This document shows, one piece after another, positions 26,793-35,043 of a DNA stretch of 64,000 bases (the stretch's first letter is position 1; every line of letters begins with the position of its first letter). Below the pieces are notes generated by a model, which saw nothing but the letters and a program-made list of their open reading frames with translations, had not been told where the DNA came from and made no database searches. Made by a program: the position numbers and the translations under genes. This DNA is from Cupriavidus taiwanensis (GTDB lineage: Bacteria; Pseudomonadota; Gammaproteobacteria; Burkholderiales; Burkholderiaceae), in assembly GCF_900250075.1 (NCBI RefSeq), contig NZ_LT977070.1, forward strand, positions 3,189,020-3,253,019. The letters are read 5' to 3'.

Positions 26793-27971
26793 TCAGCGCA
26801 CGCGCCGCAGTGTTGCAGCTGAAACAAGCGTGGAAACCGTACAGACAACGGCGACCGGCAGTGCTGAATCGTTGTAGGCAAGACCCGCCAGGAACGCGAC
26901 AGCCCCGCCGGTCAACGTCTGCAATCCGCCCAGCATGCCAGCGGCAAAGGCACGGTACTCGGCGGCGACATTCATGATCCACGCGTTGGCAACGGGTACG
27001 ATAAGGCAGTAACCCAGCTGGGCAGCAGCCAATGCTGCCAGGAAAACGGGCAGCGCGTGCGCTTGGGTGATCGAGAGGAGCAATAGTCCAAGCGAGGAAA
27101 GGCCTAGACATAAAATGCCGGCCGCAACAAGGCTGCGCTCAGATACGCGTGCCATCAGCGCGCCGGAGCACAGGTAGCCGATCACGCCGACGCCTGCGAA
27201 GCTGGCAAAAACGATCCCTATCTCAGTGACTGACATGTTGAAGAGACTAGCCAACAGGAATGGTTTGACCACCAATAAAGTGGTATAGCCGCCTTGAGTC
27301 GCACACAGCAGGATCAGCGGGATCCTGGCTGTCATGCAAAGACTAGTCAAATCACGAAGCGACATCGTCCCGCGGGAGGACCGGAGATCATGAGCGGCGG
27401 CACTGGGCGGAGGCGGAAATATTGCGAATAGCACCGGAACCGCGAGGAGAGGCATGCAGAACGCTGCAAACATTGCGCGCCACCCCCACACAGCGGCGAT
27501 CCATCCGGCAACCAATGGAGCAATGATGCTGGTCGCTTCCAATGCGGCTTGCCCGTAGGCAAATAGTTTCCTGTATCGCTCATGGGCCAAGAGGTCACGC
27601 ATTAGGGCCCGGTTTCCAACTGCGCCTATTGCATTTACCGCAAACAATGCCAGCAGGGCCACCGCAAAGGCCGGGTAGCTTTGGGCAGCCGCACTCAGTA
27701 GGCCCAGCAAGCTGGCCCCTACGGCGCTCACGGTTACGCTGCGCAGTCTGCCAATATGATCGACCAGCCACGGCGCCACAAGGAAAACTGCCGCGCCCAC
27801 CATCAAGGTCGCGGAGAAGAAGGCCTGAAATTTCGCCTGACTGACGGCAAGGTCGGCGCCAATCAGAGGAAGGACGGGGCTGAGCACATCGAATAGCGTC
27901 GCCACCAGTATTGTTCGGATGACCAGGCACACATAGGCGATGGTTGTTTTTAATTTCTGGCGGTCGGTCAT
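26793..27971 (-). CDS. MFS transporter
   Basis: A 392-residue protein with 12 predicted membrane helices, starting at ATG 27971. The loop after helix 2 is seen as APWLVDHIGRLRSVTV (motif A-like) and a central charged loop separates the two halves. It resembles drug or sugar efflux MFS proteins (AraJ/YdhP-like), but the substrate is unknown. It is divergent from the truncated M81 peptidase gene. Confidence 0.85.
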   Translation of the reverse strand: MTDRQKLKTTIAYVCLVIRTILVATLFDVLSPVLPLIGADLAVSQAKFQAFFSATLMVGAAVFLVAPWLVDHIGRLRSVTVSAVGASLLGLLSAAAQSYPAFAVALLALFAVNAIGAVGNRALMRDLLAHERYRKLFAYGQAALEATSIIAPLVAGWIAAVWGWRAMFAAFCMPLLAVPVLFAIFPPPPSAAAHDLRSSRGTMSLRDLTSLCMTARIPLILLCATQGGYTTLLVVKPFLLASLFNMSVTEIGIVFASFAGVGVIGYLCSGALMARVSERSLVAAGILCLGLSSLGLLLLSITQAHALPVFLAALAAAQLGYCLIVPVANAWIMNVAAEYRAFAAGMLGGLQTLTGGAVAFLAGLAYNDSALPVAVVCTVSTLVSAATLRRVR

Positions 27972-28151
27972 TTGCGGCGGGGAGACACCATCGCTGTTGC
28001 CAACGGCATAGTTCTCAATGGTGTCCCATATTGCAGTATGAGAAGTGCCATGGCATGGGGAATCGTCTCAGCGTGCCATGGCCGATCGCCGTATTTCAGG
28101 CAGCTAGAGCACGGTCGGCAGCAAAAAACCGGAAGAAGGCGCGGCGGGACC

Positions 28152-29483
28152 GGCACCACGCTCATTCCCACCTATGTCGGGCAGGCGACGCCCTCGGGCA
28201 CGATCGAAGCCGGCGCGTATGCCGCCATGAAGCAAGACATCCTCGAAGGCATTCGCGCTGCGCTGCCGGTTGACGGCGTGCTGCTGGCCCTGCATGGCGC
28301 CGGTGTCGCCGACGGCACTGAAGACGTCGAAGGCGATCTGGCGCTTGCCGTTCGTGCGCTGGTCGGACCGGGTGTCCCAATTGCCGCGGTCTACGATTTG
28401 CACGGCAACATGACGGACGCGATGCGCGACGCTTGCGACCTGACGTTGCCGTGCAAGCTGTATCCGCATACCGACTTCCATGACCGGGGCGTCGAAGCCG
28501 TCGAGCTGCTGCTTGAGATGATTCGGGGCGGGCTCACACCGGTCACCGCAATGCGACGCCTGCCGATGCTGCCGTACATCGTGACGACACAAGACGGGTT
28601 CATCCCGGCGGAAGTCAACGACGTTTGCCGGAAGCTGGCCGCACAGCCCGGCGTCATCGACTGCTCGTGGTTCCACGGCTTCCCCTACGCGGATATCGCG
28701 GCCCCCTGCCCGGCGGTCGTGTGCACCACAACCGGAGACGCCGCGCTTGCGCAGCGTTGCGTCGACGAAGTCGCGCAATGGATCTGGTCGCATCGCGAGG
28801 CGTTCCGTCCGACGTTTCCGCCCCCCGCACAGGGCGTCGCCCTTGCCCTGTCGGCGGCAGAGGGGCCTGTCGTTGTCAACGAGTACGCAGACAACCCGGG
28901 CGGCGGCACACCCGGAGATGGTACGCATTTGCTTCGCGCGTTACTGGATGCCAATCCGCCTGCAGGCACGTGTTGTTTCGCGTCGATCAACGATGCTGCC
29001 GTGGTTGCACAAGCGCAGCGCGCAGGTGTCGGTGCCACGATCAGGGTCTCGCTGGGTGGCAAGCAAGGCCGCTTTCAGGGCGCGCCGATCGAGGCCGATG
29101 CCTATGTGAAATGCATCACGGACGGTCGTTTCGTGAATCGCCCCGGATCGATGTTCGAAGGGGTTCGTTTCGATCTGGGGGCGATGTGTCGGCTGATCAT
29201 CCAGCGTGTCGATGTCATCGTGGCTTCGCGTGCGGAGCAAATCTTTGATGTCGGGCCGTTTGTGCTGCATGGGGTGGACGTCACTGGGTACAAGCTCGTT
29301 GCGATCAAGGGGGCCAACCACTTCCGTGCTGGATATCGGACGGTGGCTAAGGGAATCATTTCTGTCGATAGCGAGGGCTTGAGTACGGCGGCGATTGCGT
29401 CGTTTCCGCGTGAAAGGCTTGTCGGGGAGTTTTGGCCTTTGTCGGACGAGGTCCAGTTCGGTGGCGGTGCCGATGTCGCATGA
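28152..29483 (+). pseudogene. M81-family (MlrC/DUF1485) metallopeptidase lacking its 5' end
   Basis: Homology to M81 proteins begins at about 28152 (TTLIPTYVGQATPSGTIEAG) and continues to the normal C-terminus at 29483, with LLALHGAGVADG, VYDLHGNMTDAM, PHTDFHDRG and PGGGTPGDGTHLL. The first 50-60 residues of the family, which carry the HETNTF-type zinc-ligand motif, are replaced by unrelated residues from the frame 27972-28151. Without that motif the enzyme should be inactive. Family members hydrolyse linear peptides such as microcystin products. The frame remains open, so truncation is by rearrangement and seems recent. Confidence 0.75.
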
Positions 29484-29813
29484 CATAAGCAGGAATACGT
29501 CATCAACGAGTTGGGTGCCACCCCTGCGCAACTGGCGGCCACAACGGTGATCTAGATGAACAGGCCCACGCGCGTGCGCAGCACGCACCCGGCCTCCTCC
29601 ACCAGCTGGTCACGCAAATGCTTCCGAGGCATGTTTGACGTCTTTGGCCTCCTAGCCATGTGCGGGCCATAGTGGTGCGTCTGGCGTGTCCTTATAGGAG
29701 ATTGCCGGCGGTAGCGGTCCTGCGTAGCCTATTTCATCGTCAAGTGCTGAACACACTCCCGCAGCGGCCTTACCGCACCCGGACAGCTTGCGGTCATCCT
29801 CTCAGGAGCCGCC
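29484..29813. other. Intergenic stretch with possible short coding debris
   Basis: No complete gene is seen. Two short stretches look protein-like: on the plus strand QEYVINELGATPAQLAATTV (before the stop at 29553-29555) and on the minus strand MPRKHLRDQLVEEAGCVLRT (about 29638-29557). Neither is identifiable. The right end holds the ribosome site of the SymE-like gene. Confidence 0.35.
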
Positions 29814-30029
29814 ATGAAAATCAGATCCACTGGCACACACGTTCGGACTATCAAGATTAGCCGGACTCAATTCCCGGTTGTTCCAGGTAAAAGCAATAAC
29901 TTCACTGGTCTACGGACGATCCCTTGGATTCGCTTGCGAGGTGTTTGGTTGGAGGGGGCTGGATTCAGCGTTGGCCAATCCCTGAAGGTTAGAGTTCAGC
30001 ATCAGCGGATAGTTATTTGGGTGGAGTAG
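29814..30029 (+). CDS. SymE-like toxin (type I addiction module family)
   Basis: A 71-residue protein at ATG 29814 after CAGGAG. The C-terminal half, IPWIRLRGVWLEGAGFSVGQ followed by LKVRVQHQRIVI, matches the SymE/AbrB-like fold (family pattern P-x-I-x-L-K-G-x-W-L-E-x-A-G-F-x-x-G). SymE of E. coli is an SOS-induced protein that condenses the nucleoid or cuts RNA and is held in check by the antisense RNA SymR. An antisense RNA overlapping the 5' end is likely but no promoter for it could be proven by eye. Confidence 0.78.
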   Translation: MKIRSTGTHVRTIKISRTQFPVVPGKSNNFTGLRTIPWIRLRGVWLEGAGFSVGQSLKVRVQHQRIVIWVE

Positions 30030-30530
30030 ACAGTCAATCCGGTGTGCGCCGGCGACGGCGCCTACCGACTGCGGATTCAACCGGTCGATGCAACAGCTTG
30101 ATGGAATCGTTCAGCCGGAGTTTCACGAAGCACTGGCGGGAAAGAACTGTCGTCGACTGCGTTCTTCGGAATTCAGTGTATCCACCATGGCAAGGCCACC
30201 ATAACATGCAGTAAGCGTCACCTCGAAGTGACACTTAGCATTTGAGTAATCTAGGCAAATACAATAGGAATTGAACTTGCTCGCACCGCGCATCCGGTTG
30301 ATCCAACTAGAGCGATCCAGCATTGCCACAGATATTGCTTTGTGATGTCGGGGTGCAAGCCTAACGTGCTGTCCGCGTTCGATCGCATCCCTCAGCCATA
30401 TGCGATACCATGGCCTAAATGTGTGTGCGGGGTATGCCCGACAAGCATACAGGTTCACCTTGTTTTCGTTGAAAAGAAGCGCGAGCGTTTTAACCCTGTA
30501 GTGAAATCAAGCTAGACACAGAACGGATTT
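30030..30530. other. Intergenic region upstream of the YfbU/HEPN pair
   Basis: Base composition changes to AT-rich at about 30200. A small hairpin GTCAC-CTCGAA-GTGAC lies near 30217-30232. A 38-codon plus-strand frame beginning at 30088 has no support. The promoter of the YfbU gene must lie here, but I cannot choose a -35/-10 pair with confidence. Confidence 0.4.
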
Positions 30531-31091
30531 ATGAAACTCACAAACTCTGAAAAGCTAATTCTCCTGATGCTTAGCGACATCTATGATCGCCTGGAGCTAA
30601 ATGACATAGACACAAAATTTTTGCGGTCCGCGATATACAGCGAAAATACTTGGGCACTCGACTGGGAAATGCCAGGTGTGGTGGGAAGCCAACAAGAGGA
30701 AACGCCTAAAGATGTTGTCGAAGTTCTAGATTGCCTAGAAATGTGGTCGCATATTGAGGAAGCATATGCGAATTTCAACGCCGAAGAACGGGCACAGGTC
30801 GAGCGCAAGGCAGAACCCTTCGGGCGGCATGTTCGGTTTCCGGGCTTCGACGGAAATAATGAAGCGGAGCTATTAGGCATCGCTAGGCTCCTCGTGGACG
30901 ACATGGGAAGATTTAGCCGATTCAAGGGGAGAGACATGAATTCGCATGCTCCATTGAGGGAGGCGTACGGTAGAATGTTAGAGCACTACCTGCCCATGCG
31001 AGGTCAGAATTTCGGGGTTCGGGCCCTCTCGCCGGAGCAAATGATTGAGTTGCTTCAAGCAATGCGACATCCAGACTATAAAGCAGAATAA
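30531..31091 (+). CDS. YfbU-family protein
   Basis: A 186-residue protein starting MKLTNSEKLILLMLSDIYDR, the characteristic beginning of YfbU-family proteins, with WALDWEMPGVV and the conserved helical middle VVEVLDCLEMWSHIEEAY, then FPGFDGNNEAELLGIARLLV. The cellular role of YfbU is not established; the E. coli protein has been listed among proteins acting in MazF-mediated death. The gene is AT-rich relative to the core genome and is followed after 15 bp by the HEPN-type gene, so the two are probably one operon. Confidence 0.8.
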   Translation: MKLTNSEKLILLMLSDIYDRLELNDIDTKFLRSAIYSENTWALDWEMPGVVGSQQEETPKDVVEVLDCLEMWSHIEEAYANFNAEERAQVERKAEPFGRHVRFPGFDGNNEAELLGIARLLVDDMGRFSRFKGRDMNSHAPLREAYGRMLEHYLPMRGQNFGVRALSPEQMIELLQAMRHPDYKAE

Positions 31092-31106
31092 TTATCTGGT
31101 CTAAAA

Positions 31107-32933
31107 ATGGGTAAACTCAAATATCTCGCGAATGAACTGTGGCACAAGCTGCCCCTTACGGATTTTCGTTCACGTTTTTTTGTAGAGACATATACAGAAA
31201 AACTACGAATGTATACGCCACATTTCTATCAAGCACGACTGATGAATGTATTCAGCACGTGCGAGGAAATGATTCAGTATGTTAAGGAGTTTCAATCCAA
31301 CGATAAAAATTCCGCATACTTGGCTTCATCCATTGAAGAACTGGAAAGCTGCTGGGATATGGACACGGTTTGCCAGGAGGTATTGGAAGACCTTGTACCG
31401 CTAAAGACCGGCCTCGTCAAAAAACTCAAAGGCGGAGATTTTTCCGCAAATACGCTCCATCGCGTCAACGTCTTTTGTCGTGCCGTACTACGCCGGAAGG
31501 AAGCGTACTCAAATGCGCTTTTGATGTCGCTTACTGAGGCCGTGAATGGACCGGTCGATTTGACTCAAAAAGACAGAATCACAACGCAAATCGATCGACT
31601 AACAAGTATTTACACTACCTATCTACTTTATCGCGGGTACTCGCCAACATATTTATATAATCGTGCCGAGTTGTTTTTTCGAGATAATAATTACGGGGAT
31701 CGAAATTTCGCCGAGCAGTTCAGGCATGTAACTGAGCGCCTGCAGAGGGACACGCTAGGCGATTTTGAGGTCATCTACGGCATTCAAACTCAAAAGCCGA
31801 GCATGCTTTTGAGCATCATCGATGCCGACACACTGGCATTTCAAGCGGACATTCCGGAGGAAATCCAGGGTGGTAATCGCGAAAAACTAAAAAAAGGGCT
31901 AAATGTCAATGTCGTAGTAAAATGCCAGGTGCAAGCCACGGACTATGTTAGCGCTGCATTTCGTGCCAAGGAGCGACTTGATAGATTCCTGGATGCCGCG
32001 ACGGCGCTCGAACTGAACATAGAGTTACAGATTTCGACCCACTGCGTGGTCACGTATCAAGTTCAAAACGTAACACATCGTCGGCAAGTGCCGGTTGAAG
32101 TGTTGCTCGCCTTTATGTCAAGTGAGGTAGGCTCCTCCTTCCTGGGGCCTGAAATGTCCATCAGGCAATCATTTAAGGCACTGAATGACGCCGCGGCTGA
32201 TCAGTTGGGAAGATCGTTGCGCTATCTACGCCTAGCTCGAAATTCCGCTTCCCTAGAGCAGAAGCTTCTTAATCTGTGGATTGCACTCGAGTCCCTATTC
32301 ATCAACTCCGAACAAGGAATCCTAAGTAATATCGTCGAATACGTACCACATTTTTACGCTACTGCCGGGATCTGGCGTCGTGTGGGGTATTTGCGTGATC
32401 TACTAGTTGAAAACGCTGTTGTCACAACCCCTCTGATTCAGGAGAGTATTCTTCCTGGTGCTCAAAGATTTGATGAGACAACGACGAATCACCAAATTTT
32501 CGCACTTCTTCGCAGCAAAGATGCAGCACAACAGCTCTTTGACAGCCTAGATGAGCGAGAACACCTTAAGTTTAAGCTTTCTCACATTATGAAGGATCTC
32601 AAGGATAACAAATCCATCCGCGAGCGCTTAACGAAATCTGAGAATGACGTAATACGCCAACTAAGACGGATCTACTTTCTCAGAAATAAGATCGCGCATA
32701 CCGGGCATTTTGAGGGAGTGCGGCCCCAGCTAGTGACGCACCTTCTGGATTATGTGGCGATTTGCTACCGCGCAATTTCCGCATCGGCGGCTCAGGTTGA
32801 CGACGCTCAATCTTGTTCAATCGCAGAACTCTTGGCGGCAACGAGAATGGGGGTCGACGTCGTCGTGGCACGTGTAAGCTTGAAAGACGAAGTGACAACG
32901 CTCGACGAGTTAATCCTTACCCCCATCTTATAA
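31107..32933 (+). CDS. Large HEPN-type protein (putative RNase), partner of YfbU
   Basis: A 608-residue soluble protein of no named family that I can recall. The C-terminal third is helical, with EQKLLNLWIALESLF (about residue 385) and, at R526-H531, RNKIAH within FLRNKIAHTG. This is the R-x4-6-H signature of HEPN nucleases and sits in the usual helix, preceded by a long charged helix. The N-terminal two thirds contain helical segments (GYSPTYLYNRAELFF) and a beta-rich part around 210-310. The pair with YfbU, AT-rich composition and nearby mobile remnants suggest an RNase-based defence or toxin module. Start ATG 31107 has a poor ribosome site, hinting at coupling to yfbU. Confidence 0.7.
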   Translation: MGKLKYLANELWHKLPLTDFRSRFFVETYTEKLRMYTPHFYQARLMNVFSTCEEMIQYVKEFQSNDKNSAYLASSIEELESCWDMDTVCQEVLEDLVPLKTGLVKKLKGGDFSANTLHRVNVFCRAVLRRKEAYSNALLMSLTEAVNGPVDLTQKDRITTQIDRLTSIYTTYLLYRGYSPTYLYNRAELFFRDNNYGDRNFAEQFRHVTERLQRDTLGDFEVIYGIQTQKPSMLLSIIDADTLAFQADIPEEIQGGNREKLKKGLNVNVVVKCQVQATDYVSAAFRAKERLDRFLDAATALELNIELQISTHCVVTYQVQNVTHRRQVPVEVLLAFMSSEVGSSFLGPEMSIRQSFKALNDAAADQLGRSLRYLRLARNSASLEQKLLNLWIALESLFINSEQGILSNIVEYVPHFYATAGIWRRVGYLRDLLVENAVVTTPLIQESILPGAQRFDETTTNHQIFALLRSKDAAQQLFDSLDEREHLKFKLSHIMKDLKDNKSIRERLTKSENDVIRQLRRIYFLRNKIAHTGHFEGVRPQLVTHLLDYVAICYRAISASAAQVDDAQSCSIAELLAATRMGVDVVVARVSLKDEVTTLDELILTPIL

Positions 32934-33076
32934 TGCGAAGCGGAGGAACTGGCGCTCCAATTGGGGCGCCAGTGCGGGGAGTGGGAAACAGCAGTCTTTC
33001 TTCCGGCACAACGGCGCCTAACTTCCCGGGCGCGCCGGCGGAGACAGCAAGGCGGCGACAGCGAGGTTTAACAGTG
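32934..33076. other. Short non-coding stretch
   Basis: It contains GGCGCC-rich sequence after the HEPN gene with an imperfect inverted repeat (TGGCGCTCCAATTGGGGCGCCA, 32949-32970) that could act as a weak terminator. No gene is seen. Confidence 0.4.
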
Positions 33077-33208
33077 CTAGCCTAGCTTCTTTGCTAGGTC
33101 CTCTGCCCGCGGGTGGTAGTAGCGCTTTAGCATCCGCAGGTCGCGATGCCCGGTAACGGCGGACAGTTCGAGCACATTCGACAGCTTTTCTTCCAATTGA
33201 GAGGCCAT
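33077..33208 (-). pseudogene. Tyrosine recombinase (phage-type integrase) C-terminal remnant
   Basis: The minus-strand frame from about 33208 to the TAG at 33077 reads SNVLELSAVTGHRDLRMLKR then YYHPRAEDLAKKLG. This is the catalytic C-terminus of tyrosine recombinases: the GHRD (His/Lys-Arg region) motif and the Tyr nucleophile within LKRYYHPRA. The rest of the integrase, including the first catalytic Arg, is absent. It is a footprint of the element that brought part of the patchwork region. Confidence 0.75.
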
Positions 33209-33233
33209 GGTAGAAACTTGTGCAAGGCGCGAC

Positions 33234-33515
33234 CTAGATGCGAAAATCTCGAACTATGTAATCATCTCTGCGAGATTCGAGTTTTCCGGACCTGCATGCG
33301 TTCATGAAAACTCCATAGTCCGCCTCATTCGGATAGGCATACGCAATGCGTACCTCCACCAGCGATTCAGCGAGAGGCTCCCTATTATCGATGTACGCAG
33401 ATATTTCGATGGTCCTTCCGCAAGCCTTGGCATACGCACGGGCAAGCGCTGCACGCAGGTTCTCCGTGTTCCGCCCCCCCGGGATGCAACCCTCGTGATC
33501 ACCGAAGCTGTCGCT
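33234..33515 (-). pseudogene. Unidentified coding remnant upstream of the integrase tail
   Basis: An open frame of about 94 codons between TGA (33516-33518) and TAG (33234) reads like protein, e.g. NTENLRAALARAYAKACGRT, then IEISAYIDNREPLAESLVEV and YAYPNEADYGVFMNACRSG. There is no initiation codon with a ribosome site at its beginning. The family is not recognised. It may be the truncated 3' end of a mobile-element gene. Confidence 0.4.
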
Positions 33516-33652
33516 TCAACAAATGATGTTAGGCAGTTGAGTTGACTCTTGGTGCGGCCGCTCCTGCCCGAGAAACAGCCGTTTGGGAAGAAACTGCCGT
33601 ATGTCGCCTCATGGCCGATTGCAGCCACCTTTTATCTTGGTAGGTCCATAAA

Positions 33653-33677
33653 AAATGGGAGCCATCAGCTCCCATTT
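33653..33677 (-). terminator. Rho-independent terminator of nrdB
   Basis: AAATGGGAGC-TGATG-GCTCCCATTT on the minus strand, followed by a T-run (TTTTTTATGG), lies 23 bp after the nrdB stop. Confidence 0.85.
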
Positions 33678-33699
33678 CTCATCATCAAAGCAAAACAAC

Positions 33700-34887
33700 T
33701 CAGTCCCAGCTCAACGCCCCACCCGTCTGATACTCAATGACGCGCGTCTCAAAGAAGTTGCGTTCCTTCTTCAGATCGATCATCTCAGACATCCACGGGA
33801 ACGGATTCTCTTCGTTCGGGAACAGCTGATCCAGCCCAATCTGCTGGCAACGACGATTGCAAATGAAGCGCAGATACGACTTGAACATCGGCGCATTCAG
33901 CCCCAGCACGCCGCGCGGCATCGTGTCCTCAGCGTAGCGATACTCCAGGTCAACAGCCTTCTTGAACAACTCAGTAATCTCAGCCTTAAACTCCGCCGTC
34001 CAAAGATGCGGATTCTCCAGCTTGATCTGATTGATCAAATCAATCCCGAAATTGCAGTGCAGCGACTCATCCCGCAGGATGTACTGATACTGCTCCGCCG
34101 CCCCAGTCATCTTGTTCTGCCGCCCCATCGCCAGGATCTGCGTGAAGCCCACATAGAAGAACAGCCCTTCCATGATGCAGGCGAACACGATCAGCGACTT
34201 CAGCAGCTTCTGGTCGTTTTCCGGCGTGCCGGTCTTGAACGACGGGTCGGTCAGCGTGTCGATGAACGGGATCAGGAACTCGTCCTTGTCGCGGATCGAC
34301 TGCACTTCGTGGTACGCGTTGAAGATCTCGGCTTCGTTCAGGCCCAGCGATTCAACGATGTACTGGTAGGCGTGCGTGTGGATGGCCTCTTCAAAGGCCT
34401 GGCGCAGCAGGTACTGGCGGCATTCCGGCGCGGTGATCTGGCGGTAGGTGCCCAGCACGATGTTGTTGGCGGCCAGCGAGTCGGCGGTGACGAAGAAGCC
34501 GAGGTTGCGCTTGATGATGCGGCGCTCGTCTTCGGTCAAGCCGTTGGGGTCTTTCCACAGGGCGATGTCGCGGGACATGTTGATTTCCTGCGGCATCCAG
34601 TGGTTGGCGCAGCCGGCCAGGTATTTTTCCCACGCCCACTTGTACTTGAACGGCACCAGCTGGTTGACGTCGGTCGAGCCGTTGATGACGCGCTTGTCGG
34701 CGGCGTTGACGCGGCGGTTGCTTTGCGCGGCGGCGGCGTTGGGATTGTTGCCCAGGATGCCGGCTTGCGTGGCGCTCGGCGGCAGGACGCCTTGCTGGTC
34801 AGCGGTGGTGGCCGATGCGGCGGGTTGCAGGGCAGGCTGCGGTGCGGCCTGCGGGGTGGCTTGAACGTCGTCGTCCCAGCTCAGCAT
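33700..34887 (-). CDS. nrdB: Ribonucleotide-diphosphate reductase beta subunit, class Ia
   Basis: A 395-residue R2 protein that houses the diiron-tyrosyl radical cofactor for deoxynucleotide synthesis. Iron-ligand motifs are seen as [15 protein letters not shown] and [15 protein letters not shown]. The last residues, ALSWD, form the tail that docks on NrdA. Residues about 10-60 are a low-complexity Ala/Gln/Pro extension not found in E. coli NrdB, common in related betaproteobacteria. It follows nrdA on the same strand after 156 bp containing a palindromic element. Confidence 0.96.
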   Translation of the reverse strand: MLSWDDDVQATPQAAPQPALQPAASATTADQQGVLPPSATQAGILGNNPNAAAAQSNRRVNAADKRVINGSTDVNQLVPFKYKWAWEKYLAGCANHWMPQEINMSRDIALWKDPNGLTEDERRIIKRNLGFFVTADSLAANNIVLGTYRQITAPECRQYLLRQAFEEAIHTHAYQYIVESLGLNEAEIFNAYHEVQSIRDKDEFLIPFIDTLTDPSFKTGTPENDQKLLKSLIVFACIMEGLFFYVGFTQILAMGRQNKMTGAAEQYQYILRDESLHCNFGIDLINQIKLENPHLWTAEFKAEITELFKKAVDLEYRYAEDTMPRGVLGLNAPMFKSYLRFICNRRCQQIGLDQLFPNEENPFPWMSEMIDLKKERNFFETRVIEYQTGGALSWD

Positions 34888-34980
34888 GATGTGGTTCTCC
34901 GTGATTCGGTTGGGGGGCGCGTGTGGTTTCGTCAGGTTTGACGCTTCACTTCGTTGGGGCGCCGGCCCTCTCCCCCGCCC

Positions 34981-35000
34981 CTCTCCCGCGAGCGGGAGAG
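34981..35000. repeat. Intergenic palindromic element, copy 1
   Basis: CTCTCCCGC-GA-GCGGGAGAG is a perfect 9-bp inverted repeat with a 2-nt loop between nrdA and nrdB, flanked by further CCCTCTCCC sequence. A near copy is at 46332-46357. This is the common GC-rich intergenic palindrome of Burkholderiales; it can fold in RNA and may attenuate or stabilise the nrdAB transcript. Confidence 0.75.
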
Positions 35001-35043
35001 AGGAGCAAACCGGGGGTGGTTTTTACTCTCTAGGCTTTTTGCC

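Noticed and set aside
30088..30204. Short plus-strand frame MQQLDGIVQPEFHEALAGKN
   Set aside because: No ribosome site and no recognisable family; might be debris.
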